Below are positions 18,045 to 28,000 of a DNA stretch of 43,236 bases, piece after piece. This DNA comes from Promethearchaeota archaeon (GTDB lineage: Archaea; Asgardarchaeota; Lokiarchaeia; Sigynarchaeales; SOKP01): assembly GCA_016839905.1 (NCBI GenBank), contig JAEOTJ010000413.1:1-43236 (forward strand), in the 5' to 3' direction. A program made the translations under genes and the position numbers. Under the pieces are notes generated by a model. That model saw only the letters and a program-made list of their open reading frames with translations, had not been told where the DNA came from and ran no database searches. How positions within the stretch are numbered: the stretch's first letter is position 1; every line of letters starts with the position of its first letter.

Positions 18045-21000
18045 TTATCTTTTTTTTCTCAAATAAAAAGTTATTCCAATTAAAAACCCCGCAATTCCTA
18101 TCGTTGCTATAATTCCTCCGAAAATGACAAGATTCAAGTCAGTTGCCTCTTCTTCTTCTTCTTCTTCTTCTTCTTCCTCACCATTTGGTTCTTGAGGGGC
18201 TATAAAATTATTATCAATACCATTATCTTGGATATCTTGTCCATTATTACTGTAAATATTATTATAAACATCATTATAATCTGAATAATTAAGACTAATT
18301 CCAATCGCATTTCCATTAATTGAATTTCCAATAATCTTGTTATGGCTGCTATAATTTAGGAAAATTCCACATATTTTATTATTATCGAAAGAATTATCAT
18401 TATTGACTATTTGAGAATAATTTGAGTAGTGTAAATAAATACCATTTTCGGTGTTATTAGCTACTGTATTTCCTGAAATTATACTATAATTACCCTTGAT
18501 AATATAAATACCATTTTCGGTGTTATTAGCTACTGTATTTCCTGAAATTATACTATAATTACCCTTGATAATATAAATACCATTTTCGGTGTTATTCGCT
18601 GCAGTGTTTCCTGAAATTATACTATAATTACTCTTGATAATATAAATACCATGACGGGTATTGAAAGATGCATTATTATTCAGAATATCATTATTATGAC
18701 AACCAGTATCTAAATATATTCCAACTGATTGCCAAGTTGAATCAACATTCCCTGCAATATTGTTTAAAATACTATTGCTTTCACAACCTGACATTAAAGA
18801 GATTCCCGCTTGAGTATTATCAATTGCTGTATTGTTTTCTATCGTGTTATTATCACATCCGGTGTCTAAATGAATTCCGGTATTTTGAGTTGCACCATCA
18901 TCATATGCCTTATTGTTGATAATGGTATTTTTATCACAATTAGTATTTAAATAAATCCCTACCTCAGTATTATTAAATGCAGTATTATTTGCTATAGTGT
19001 TATCATCGCATCCAGAATATAAGTAAATTCCTCTATTTTGATTATTTGTATATTTATTATATAATGTATTATTAGCAATTGTATTTTTGATACAAGTAGC
19101 GTTCAAGGATATTCCATTTAAATTATTGTCATATGCAGTATTTAATATGATTTTATTATTATCACATCCACTGACTAAATAAATTCCAGTATCTTGAGTT
19201 GCACCATCATCATATGCATCATTGTTGATAATGGTGTTTTCATCGCAATTTGTATTCAAATAAATCCCTATATCAGTATTATTAAATGCAGTATTATTTG
19301 CTATAGTGTTATCATCGCATCCAGAATATAAGTATATTCCTCTATTTTGATTATTTGTATCTTTATTATATATTGTATTATTAGCAATTGTATTTTTTAT
19401 ACAAGTAGCGTTCAAGGATATTCCATTTAAATTATTGTCATATGCTGTATTTAATATGATTTTATTATAATCACATCCACTTTCTAAAAGGATCCCCGTA
19501 ATCTGATCGGATGTAATCTTATTAAATGCATTATTATAAAAGATGTCGTTTTCATCACAGTCATTATAAAGATATATTCCATTCTTTAAATTATCACTTA
19601 CGTTATTGTGTAATATTCTATTATTATTACTTTGATCCTCTAAATAAATACCATAAGTACTCCCATTGTTTATTGTATTATAAACAATTTTATTTAAGTA
19701 GGCTTGATCGAGATGAATTCCATAATGATTATTTCCCTGTAGAATGTTTCCAGTTATATAATTCGCTTCAGAATCATATATATATATTCCACTATCGCAA
19801 TTAGATACATTATTCCCAGAAATAGAAATATTATCGCTACTTATCATAAATATTCCATTAACACAATTAGTTACATTATTCCCAGAAATAGAATTAATAA
19901 TGCTACCATCTATGACTATTCCATTATCGCAATTAGTTACATTATTACCAGAAATAGAATTAATAAAGCTATCATCTATGACTATTCCATTATCGCAATT
20001 AGTTACATTATTCCCAGAAATAGAATTATTGTAGCTAGAAGATATATATACCCCATCAAGATTATTGTAAAGGGAATTCTCTAGCACGGTGTTATTTATT
20101 ACTGAATCATAGAAATATATCCCTTTAGTATTATTATTTACCGTATTGTTATAAATCAAATTGAAATTGCAATAACTGTCAGAACCATATAAATAAATTC
20201 CACAATAAGTATTATTGCTTATTATATTATTTGTAACATTTACTTTTGTACAATAAAATAATCCAATTCCAAATGTATTTAAATTTATATTCAAATCTGA
20301 AACATTAGAATCTTGGCAATTAACTAATATAACTTGACCCGCATTCGTGAAGTCAGAAGATCCTAAACCAACTTCATTTACATAATAATAGATTGGTTTC
20401 CCATTCACAGTATTATTAGTATATATTGTATTATCATCCATGCTATTTCTGTCGCCTTGAAAGTCTATTCCACATCTAATCATTTTATTCCCGGATATTG
20501 TTATATTATCAGAATTCTCGAGAAAAATTCCTCTATCATTGTCTATTATTGTATTATTAGCAATTATATTATTTTCACTATTTTCTGTTAAAAATATTCC
20601 TGCCTCATTATGGTCATTGATTGTATTATTTGAGATAATATTGTCACTAGAAAAAGATCGTAAATAGATTCCATAATTTTGAGAGGTCGTTTGCTCATTT
20701 CTTAACGTGTTGTTATGGATGGTGTTATTATGACAAGAACGTATATACATTCCATAACCATCATTATCTTTAACAATATTTCCCTCAATAGTATTATTAA
20801 TACTATTAGAATATAGCCCTATTCCATTTTCACCATTGTTTGAACAGTTATTATCTAACAAAGTTCCATTATTTGAGTCTTCTAATTTAATTCCTGCATC
20901 ATAAACACCATTTCCTGCATTGAAAACTGTGCAATTCTTTATTGTAAAGTAATCATTGTCTGAATTATCAATTAATATCCCAATCCCCGTACCAATGGGG

Positions 21001-21293
21001 GAATCAGTTGCATTTATAGTAATATTTTCAATAGTGTAAGGATTACCCCATGAACCATCGCCTTTACACCAATCATAAGACGCAGCAGTAGACCAATTAT
21101 CTTTAATATGAATAAACGTAAAATTATTCCAGTATCCTGAATTTTTAGGAGTTTTAACTCCATAAATATCAATAAGGTTCTCGTTTTGCTCTACATTATT
21201 TATTTTCTCGGAGCCATTATTGATTGTTAATATAAAAAATATTGAGATTGGTAAAGATAGAAAGAGTAATATTCCTTTAGTTTTTTTCCTCAT
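18045..21293 (-). CDS. large repetitive NosD-like beta-helix surface protein
   Basis: A 1082-residue protein. It has a signal peptide (MRKKTKGILLFLSLP and hydrophobic core to ~22), a CASH/NosD-type beginning with the same WNNFTFIHIKDNWS element as the protein at 1837, then some 35 beta-helix turns of ~22-25 residues built on NNTI-x-NNTA-x-NN-x-x-GIYL. A Glu-rich spacer (about 12 Glu) precedes one C-terminal membrane helix and a short basic RKKR end. Many N-x-S/T sequons suggest glycosylation. Recent internal duplication is visible: three nearly identical 69-base units and a ~309-base unit. A predicted cell-surface stalk or adhesin; carbohydrate binding or lyase action is not shown by any catalytic residues. 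Confidence 0.8.
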   Translation of the reverse strand: MRKKTKGILLFLSLPISIFFILTINNGSEKINNVEQNENLIDIYGVKTPKNSGYWNNFTFIHIKDNWSTAASYDWCKGDGSWGNPYTIENITINATDSPIGTGIGILIDNSDNDYFTIKNCTVFNAGNGVYDAGIKLEDSNNGTLLDNNCSNNGENGIGLYSNSINNTIEGNIVKDNDGYGMYIRSCHNNTIHNNTLRNEQTTSQNYGIYLRSFSSDNIISNNTINDHNEAGIFLTENSENNIIANNTIIDNDRGIFLENSDNITISGNKMIRCGIDFQGDRNSMDDNTIYTNNTVNGKPIYYYVNEVGLGSSDFTNAGQVILVNCQDSNVSDLNINLNTFGIGLFYCTKVNVTNNIISNNTYCGIYLYGSDSYCNFNLIYNNTVNNNTKGIYFYDSVINNTVLENSLYNNLDGVYISSSYNNSISGNNVTNCDNGIVIDDSFINSISGNNVTNCDNGIVIDGSIINSISGNNVTNCVNGIFMISSDNISISGNNVSNCDSGIYIYDSEANYITGNILQGNNHYGIHLDQAYLNKIVYNTINNGSTYGIYLEDQSNNNRILHNNVSDNLKNGIYLYNDCDENDIFYNNAFNKITSDQITGILLESGCDYNKIILNTAYDNNLNGISLNATCIKNTIANNTIYNKDTNNQNRGIYLYSGCDDNTIANNTAFNNTDIGIYLNTNCDENTIINNDAYDDGATQDTGIYLVSGCDNNKIILNTAYDNNLNGISLNATCIKNTIANNTLYNKYTNNQNRGIYLYSGCDDNTIANNTAFNNTEVGIYLNTNCDKNTIINNKAYDDGATQNTGIHLDTGCDNNTIENNTAIDNTQAGISLMSGCESNSILNNIAGNVDSTWQSVGIYLDTGCHNNDILNNNASFNTRHGIYIIKSNYSIISGNTAANNTENGIYIIKGNYSIISGNTVANNTENGIYIIKGNYSIISGNTVANNTENGIYLHYSNYSQIVNNDNSFDNNKICGIFLNYSSHNKIIGNSINGNAIGISLNYSDYNDVYNNIYSNNGQDIQDNGIDNNFIAPQEPNGEEEEEEEEEEEATDLNLVIFGGIIATIGIAGFLIGITFYLRKKR
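18441..18647. repeat. three tandem 69-bp repeats inside the beta-helix gene
   Basis: Near-identical units begin at about 18441, 18510 and 18579. Each encodes one 23-residue beta-helix turn (NTENGIYIIKGNYSIISGN). The first two are almost base-for-base the same, which argues for very recent duplication by slippage or unequal recombination. Confidence 0.85.
18840..19460. repeat. ~309-bp direct duplication inside the beta-helix gene
   Basis: A block of about 309 bases is present twice in direct orientation. For example, the CATCGCATCCAGAATATAAG region occurs at ~19004 and ~19313. It encodes ~103 residues, equal to several beta-helix turns. Differences are scattered, so the duplication is older than the 69-bp one. 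Confidence 0.7.
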
Positions 21294-21449
21294 GGTAATA
21301 ACTTTTTTGTATTATTATTAAATTCTATAGTTCAATTAAATTATATAATTAAATTTCACAATCTTTTTAACATTTTATTATTTAAGTCATTCTTATTACA
21401 TAAGAAACCTAAAGTTAATAATTATTAATTAATCATTATAGGTAATTAT

Positions 21450-21920
21450 ATGGTTCATAAAAAAGAATTAGAAGTTTATGATACACGGCATTATCCAATA
21501 AGACCGCACATTGGAGTTGGTACGATGATGATTAGGGATAACCATTTACTTCTAATTAAAAGAAAATATAATCCTGATGCAGGTTATTGGAGTATTCCTG
21601 GAGGGCATTTAGATCTTGGAGAAAAGGTTCAAGTTGCCGCAGAAAGGGAAGCTTTTGAAGAAACCGGATTTAAAGTAAAGGTTATAAAATTAGCTGGAAT
21701 CATTGATAAAATAATGTATGATGAGGTGGGAAAAATTGAGTACCATTATGTTTTAATTAACTATTTTGTAGAACAAGTCGAAGGAGATCCAAATCAACCA
21801 CCTAAAGCCGATGATGATGCTCTTGAAGCTAAATTCGTTCCTTTTGAAGAATTGAAAAATTATAAATTAACTGATGCTTTAATTGAACTTTTAAAGCAAT
21901 TAAAAATTGGATATACTTAA
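21450..21920 (+). CDS. Nudix hydrolase
   Basis: A 156-residue protein with an intact Nudix box at residues 52-74 (G52, E58, R66, E67, E70, E71, G73), which binds Mg and positions a nucleoside diphosphate-linked substrate. The preceding strands and the following acidic region match ADP-ribose/dNTP-pyrophosphatase types, but the exact substrate (8-oxo-dGTP, ADP-ribose, NDP-sugar) cannot be read. AGGTAAT precedes the ATG. The 3' end lies only six bases from the convergent UBA-like paralog 2, which itself looks shortened at that end. Confidence 0.9.
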   Translation: MVHKKELEVYDTRHYPIRPHIGVGTMMIRDNHLLLIKRKYNPDAGYWSIPGGHLDLGEKVQVAAEREAFEETGFKVKVIKLAGIIDKIMYDEVGKIEYHYVLINYFVEQVEGDPNQPPKADDDALEAKFVPFEELKNYKLTDALIELLKQLKIGYT

Positions 21921-21926
21921 TTCTCT

Positions 21927-23339
21927 TCATAAATAGACTATAAACCTTCTCAAAATATTTATAGTTCTTGATAATTTTCTATCAGCAAAATTTTTAATAA
22001 TGTGATCATACCGAGAAAAAGAAATCCTTGAGAAATATCCTCCAGCTCGTCCTTGCTTTGTATCACTAGAAACTTGCCAATGCTTAACTTTAATTTCAAT
22101 ATTTTCAATTAAATGGCTAAAAAAAACCCATTCTAATAGGAGGGATACTCTTTTAGATTTTCTTTTAGATTCTTTCATCATTTCAAAAGCTCTATTTAAT
22201 CTATCGGGATGAACTTGTTGGAAAACCTGTTCATAATAATCTGTCATTAGATCTCCAACAAGATTCTTAATTTTCCCTATAATAGTAGCTGCTTTTTGAG
22301 CCCTCTGAGGATTTTGCTTATGCTGAACCTGTTGAACATATCTTCTAATAACTTGTTCCATTTCTGGAGTATTCTCAATTAGTACTGCTTCACGGCTCTG
22401 TCGCTGTGGATCCCCGATTGGGGGTCTCCCTTGAGATGAGTTTGGTGTGGGAGACAATGGCGTCTCTTCCCTTCTAGAAAGATTAAATATAGAATCTATT
22501 TTTGAAAGATCTTTTCTTGCATTATTTATTATATCTTGAATTTCATGTTGAGGATATCCCATTTCAATTAGATAAAATGCTGCAGTGGATAATCGATTTT
22601 CTAATATATGATTTTGATCATGCTGAGAACCTGAAAGTTGTTGCAGCAATTGTTCTACAGCGATTATGGCAATCCTTTCTTGTGTTATTTCATCTAAACT
22701 AAGTGAATTTAGTTTCGTGAGAATGAGTTCCACTTGATTGTCGTTTAGATAATGTAAGATACCCGTAGGATTTATAAAATACGCAATTTTTTCCAATTTT
22801 TTTAAGATTAATTCTAAATCTTTTTTATCTTTTCCTTTAGATATTATTATGAAATATTCCAAGAATATATTGTTAAATCCAGCAATTCTAGAAAGAATTT
22901 TATCATCAAACTTATAATTATTAGATTTAGTTCCATGTAGTTCATTAGGTAAATTAATGCCAAAAATTATAGCAATATCAGCGATCTTGGCAATTTTATC
23001 TGGAGTAATTTCATTTAAACTAAGTGAATTTAGTTTTGTGAGAATTATTTCCACTTGATTGTTGTTTAAATTATTTAAAGAGCCCGTAGGTCCAATAAAA
23101 GAGGCAATTTTTTCCATTTTTTTTAAGATTAATTCTAAATCCTTTTGATTATTCCCTTTTGATATTTTAATGAAATGCTCCAAGAATATCCTGTTAAATT
23201 CAGCAATTACAGAAAGGAAATTAACGTCAAACTTGTTGAGATAGGTATTAAATTTATTTCCTTCTAGTTCATTTAGTAAGTTAATGCCAAATATCTTTAC
23301 ATTGTCGGAGATGATTGATATATAATCAGATTTATCCAT
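21927..23339 (-). CDS. UBA-like domain protein, paralog 2 with duplicated N-terminus
   Basis: A 470-residue paralog of the gene at 16162. Its N-terminal unit occurs twice (about residues 1-121 and 122-227; each contains FGINL-NEL and LTKLNSLSL-EIT). The UBA-like segment with MGYP follows at ~250-290, then a Pro-rich linker and the shared C-terminal domain. It lacks the last ~33 residues of paralog 1: after the conserved NILRR it runs into four unrelated residues and a TGA, beside the convergent Nudix gene. The function is as unknown as for paralog 1. The two are separated by the beta-helix protein and the phosphatase. Confidence 0.6.
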   Translation of the reverse strand: MDKSDYISIISDNVKIFGINLLNELEGNKFNTYLNKFDVNFLSVIAEFNRIFLEHFIKISKGNNQKDLELILKKMEKIASFIGPTGSLNNLNNNQVEIILTKLNSLSLNEITPDKIAKIADIAIIFGINLPNELHGTKSNNYKFDDKILSRIAGFNNIFLEYFIIISKGKDKKDLELILKKLEKIAYFINPTGILHYLNDNQVELILTKLNSLSLDEITQERIAIIAVEQLLQQLSGSQHDQNHILENRLSTAAFYLIEMGYPQHEIQDIINNARKDLSKIDSIFNLSRREETPLSPTPNSSQGRPPIGDPQRQSREAVLIENTPEMEQVIRRYVQQVQHKQNPQRAQKAATIIGKIKNLVGDLMTDYYEQVFQQVHPDRLNRAFEMMKESKRKSKRVSLLLEWVFFSHLIENIEIKVKHWQVSSDTKQGRAGGYFSRISFSRYDHIIKNFADRKLSRTINILRRFIVYL

Positions 23340-23400
23340 ATCTTATTAAACTTTTAGTTATTTTGTTCTTTTTTCTTTAAATAATCCTTTTTTTGAATTT

Positions 23401-23823
23401 TTAATCCGATAAATTATACGCGAAATAATCTGAAGTATCCCACATTTTTTTAATTTCAAAAATGTGAACTTCTGGATTTTCAAGATAAAATAATTTTAAC
23501 ATGTCTTCTTTTCCTTTATACAATTCCAGATAACCAGGATTCTCGTCAAGTAATTCCTTTACTATTTCCTCGCCATCTTCGAATTTTACCTTACCCCTAA
23601 GACGGATAGAAGCCCCTTTACCTTGAATAGAAAATTCCACATTTGGGTTCGCATTTAACTCTTTATAAACTTCTTTAAAAGATCCCGTAAAAATATATAC
23701 ATTTCCGTGTTTTATCTTAACCACCGAAACGGGTCTTACTCTTGGATAACCCTCCTCATTTACAGTAGCTAGATATACAACCCGCTTGTTATTAATTAGC
23801 TCTATTACTTCTTGTTTGTTCAT
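23401..23823 (-). CDS. pyridoxamine 5'-phosphate oxidase-like flavoprotein
   Basis: A 140-residue split-barrel protein. Its start VIELINNKRVVYLATVNEEGYPRVRPV and later strand (VYIFTGSFKEVYKELNANPNVEFSI) are typical of the PPOX family binding FMN or F420 at a dimer interface. The C-terminal VHIFEIKKMWDTSDYFA closes the barrel. These small members reduce or bind flavins/F420 or heme; they are not usually true PNPOx enzymes. A GAGG lies ~10 bases before the ATG. No operon partner. Confidence 0.8.
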   Translation of the reverse strand: MNKQEVIELINNKRVVYLATVNEEGYPRVRPVSVVKIKHGNVYIFTGSFKEVYKELNANPNVEFSIQGKGASIRLRGKVKFEDGEEIVKELLDENPGYLELYKGKEDMLKLFYLENPEVHIFEIKKMWDTSDYFAYNLSD

Positions 23824-23927
23824 ATTTTAGCCTCGTTATACTAATATATTTAAAAATTTAAACATTAATAATAAAATTACATTCATATACTTTTTAGCTT
23901 TTTTATCTATGAAATTTCTTTTTCTGC

Positions 23928-24821
23928 CTATTTGAAGCTTTTTTGAATGAACTCTCCGATCTTTTCAATAGCTTGTTGACCTTCTGGTGTTAATGCAGCA
24001 AAAGCAGCAAATACATGGATCATTTCTTCCCAAATATCAAGTTCAACATCAACTCCAGCGTTCTTGGCACGCTCTGCAAATCGAACTGAATCATCAAGAA
24101 GAATTTCTGATGTTCCAACTTGAATGAATAATGGAGGTAATCCTTGAAGATCTGCGTATAGAGGTGATGCAAGAGGATTTCTAGGATTTTCTCCTCTTAA
24201 ATATAGGTTTACGCTGAATTCTCCTAACTCTGGAGATATAAAAGGATCATCTTCAACTTTAATTTTCATTGATTCCCCTGTAAGTGCTAAATCGGTCCAT
24301 GGAGAAAGACATATTGCTGCTACCGGCAAGGCAACTCCTTCATCCCTTATATTTATAAGAGCTGCAAGTGTTAATCCTCCACCTGCAGAATCACCTGCAA
24401 TTATCAGATTGGTTGGATTAATTTTTTCAACATTAATAAGCCAATTATATGCAGCAATAGCGTCATCAATCGCTGCAGGGAAGCAATATTCAGGTGCGAG
24501 GCGATAATCAATAATCAAGATGCGAGTTTTTGAAGCTCGAGAGAGACGCGATGCAAGTTCCCGGTGTGTATTAATGGATCCTGCGATATATGCACCCCCG
24601 TGTAAATAAAGAATGACATTGTGAATATTAGCGTCTGACATAGTGATCCACTCTGCGGATATATCTCCTATCTTTATCGGTTCGCATATCACATCCTTGG
24701 GAATCATTACCATTGAAGATAGTTTAATTAATTTATTCCGAAAGGTTTCTACATCTAACTCAGATGTCTTCTGAATGCTCCTTAATACTTTTTTTATTCT
24801 TTCCATTTGCTTGCTTACCAT
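23928..24821 (-). CDS. alpha/beta hydrolase, HSL-type esterase
   Basis: A 297-residue carboxylesterase of the hormone-sensitive-lipase family. The HGG oxyanion-hole motif is at 74-76 (YLHGGAYIAG), nucleophile Ser145 is in GDSAGGGL, an Asp lies in the SEILLDDSVRFAERA segment, and a catalytic His sits in EEMIHVFAAF. It has no signal peptide, so it acts on small acyl esters in the cytosol. Strong GAGGAG before the ATG. It is a useful contrast with the nearby giant protein, whose esterase fold lacks the serine. Confidence 0.9.
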   Translation of the reverse strand: MVSKQMERIKKVLRSIQKTSELDVETFRNKLIKLSSMVMIPKDVICEPIKIGDISAEWITMSDANIHNVILYLHGGAYIAGSINTHRELASRLSRASKTRILIIDYRLAPEYCFPAAIDDAIAAYNWLINVEKINPTNLIIAGDSAGGGLTLAALINIRDEGVALPVAAICLSPWTDLALTGESMKIKVEDDPFISPELGEFSVNLYLRGENPRNPLASPLYADLQGLPPLFIQVGTSEILLDDSVRFAERAKNAGVDVELDIWEEMIHVFAAFAALTPEGQQAIEKIGEFIQKSFK

Positions 24822-24998
24822 TTTTTCTCCTCATATCAATATTTCATAAAATAATTGTTAAATGAATCTATTTATTGATTTAATGTATTATTTTAACTCT
24901 AGGTCAAAATTATATAAAAATTTTTAATTTTAAATTATAATTTAATAATCAACACCGTTTGCTTTAAAATTAGAAATAGCTTGTTTATTTAAATTAGT

Positions 24999-25023
24999 AA
25001 AAAAAAAACCTCCAAATTGAGGT
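24999..25023 (-). terminator. hairpin plus T-tract terminator after the giant gene
   Basis: Read on the minus strand the site is ACCTC, a six-base AATTTG loop, GAGGT, and then a run of about ten T. It lies ~49 bases after the stop codon of the gene at 25072. This is the form of a bacterial-type intrinsic terminator. Archaea usually rely on T-runs alone, so the hairpin may or may not matter. Confidence 0.55.
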
Positions 25024-25071
25024 AGAAAATAGTTTAATTAAGAAAAATTTTTTTTTTAGGTCAGTGAGAAT

Positions 25072-28000
25072 TTATTTTTCAAATTTAAGCATGTCATCGA
25101 TTAACTGCTTTCTTTCTTTAGCTTCAAGAGTAATAATATCCATAATAAATTGCTTTTTCTCATTTATATTTAGATTGAGTAAATCAATTCTATTTAATTC
25201 TTCAGAATCAAGAACTGAGAATATATAATCCATAATACCTGGCATTTCTTCATAGCTTTTATCTGACCTTATATAATGTTTAAGATAATCATCATCTTCA
25301 AGGATTTCAGCAATAATAGATATTGAATTCTTTCCTAGGAATTCTGCCTTTTCTGCATCAGAAATTGGTAGGTTAATTTCACTTCCACAAGACCAGCAGT
25401 TTTCTCCTTTCATTTTCAGTACTTTAGCACATCGATTGCAATAAAAAGATTGACATTGGCGACATCGATAAATAGATTCATGAATCTCACCTCTATGGAC
25501 AAGACAAATAACGGACTCTTTCTTAACATATATTTCCTCCTCTGTTTGGGCTAGCTCTTCCATCTCATCCTTATTTAAAGCTCTTCTAATAGGTAGCGAT
25601 TTCTTAGTAGGCTTAGGTATTTGAGATAATTCTCTTTCCCGTTTATCTATAATTTGACTTGGTGGAACATTAATTTGCATCAATCTTTCCCTTTTTCTAC
25701 GTGCTTCTAATGCTGCATTTGAGAGCCCAGACTCGTCCTCAGATTCAAACTCACTATGCAACATAGGTTTTTCTTCAATAGATCTTTCTTTCTTTTTCGA
25801 TTTGATATTATGAATAGTTCCCCTAGCTATACCCGCAACACTTCCGCTAATAATAATAATAATAATTATTATAATTATACTTTCCCCCTCTCCTTCACCA
25901 TTTTCACTATCATCATCAAGACCACCAGTTTGTTTCTCGATACCAGATAAAGCAAAAATGGAAGCATGCTTTACTGAAATTGTAAAGTTATTGCCATTAA
26001 TCATTAATGAAAGCTCTTCCCAGGCATTTGCAGAGCTATTAAACCACCACCCTTTAAGTTTTTCTAAGTCTCTTAAACCAAGATATTCTATTGTAATGTT
26101 TAATTCCTTCAGATTATTCGTTTCATTTAAAAAGACTTCAATAAATAATAGATCATCATCCAGATTAAGTGCTGATGGATTTAAAATGCTACTGTAATAA
26201 ACAACGATGGTATCTCTAGTTAAATTAAAAGAAAAATTAACTCTATACTTGTTCGTATCGATTGGATTGATTTCACGGGCATTTATACCTGCTGAAAGAT
26301 ATTCTGGACTTCCATGTTCATGAATAATTATCTTGAAAATTGCACTACAATAAAGTAATCCAAGATCATACGCTCGAACTTCTAGCCAGTACTCACCACA
26401 ATCTAATACAATCTTATTTTGGATCACTCCACTTGTTTCATTGATTTTAAATTTACTCGTGTCATTTATCCAATAATGATCAATTCCAAAAAGATCTGTA
26501 GCATTGACATCATAGAGAATATCCAGACCATATTTGACGATTTGGGTTTCTGGTTCTTGTATCCAAGTGGGAGCACTTAGATCCTGCACGATAATTTTAA
26601 ATTGTACATCACAATAATTATTACTTGCATCAAACGCACTGACATTGACCCAATAGACTCCAACGAGGAGCTGAGTTATATTTGTAATTACTCCAGAAGA
26701 ATCAATATTAAAAGTGCTAGAAGCATTTATCGAATAATGATCGATTCCACTAGTATCTGTGGCGTTTACATTATAGCTAAAGGAATCTCCGAATTTTATC
26801 GTTTGGTCTGAAGGAACCTCTATCCAAGTTGGTGGTGTATTTTTATTGACAATAGTACTGACAGAACCCACATTTCCTACCACATCCTCAGCATAAAACG
26901 TGAGGTTGACTGATCCATCTGACACTCCAATCCACTTATCCGAATCAATCGTTCCTGATAAAGGTGTAAAATAAATGTTTTCACTATTATTTATAGTATA
27001 CCAGCGAGAAACGATTGTATTGGTCTCAGTAATATCTATTTGATAATCTGGAGGTATTGCTCCATATATATCAAGGAAAGTTGGTGAATTAATAGTAATT
27101 ATAGGCACTTGAGTGTCTCTTATAATATCAACACTATCATAACCTTCATTTCCTGCGTGATCATTTGCATAAAAAGTAAGAGTGATGGTACCTTGTTGAT
27201 CACCAGCCGCCCATGCACCCGAATCAATCGTTCCCGAGGGGGAACCAGTGATGAAATATTTTGTTGGGCTGCCTCCTACGAGATACCAAGTCTCATTAAG
27301 ATTATTTTCAGTAATAGATATAGAATAACTTGGAGGGCTTGATGAATATATCTGACTATTAGTCGGGGATGTAATTGAAATGCTTGGATCAATAGTATCT
27401 TTTATAACTGTTACAATGGAATATGTGCTGTTTCCAGCCCCATCATCTGCAGAGAAATTGAGCAGGACGTTTCCATCTGGTTGGTAACTCCAAACAGTTG
27501 AATCAATCGTATCAGTTCCATCTGTTGAATATGGTCCATAACTTCCAACAGTATATTGCTGATTAATTGTGTATGGAGGTGTAAAATAAATATCAAATGA
27601 AGGTGGATCTTTAAAGACTTGATTATCAATCGGATTATTTATATGAATATGGACTTCGTCAATGGATACCCAAATACAATAACTGACATCTTCCGTAAAT
27701 GTAGCATTAAATATCATCCGATATCGTGCCGGATCCTTCCACGGGTGCCAAAATCCTCCTGGATCTCCATAGTATATGAAATTGCTCCAATGTTCTATCA
27801 TTTTATTGGATAGCGCAATCCTTCCAGGTTCATTTTCTGGAGTCCAAGCAGTAGAGTTTACTGGCCAAGCTTCATGGGCTGCTATGTTACCAAATATGAA
27901 TGGAAGATCCATTCCATGAGACGCTCCAATACTGTCATTAAGTGGATAAGGCATTGCTTTCCAACAGAACATGTAAGTAAAAACATCATCTCGGTGCTGG

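Noticed and set aside
18045..21293. regular repeats resembling a CRISPR array
   Set aside because: Units are contiguous and in-frame, encode beta-helix turns and have no unique spacers.
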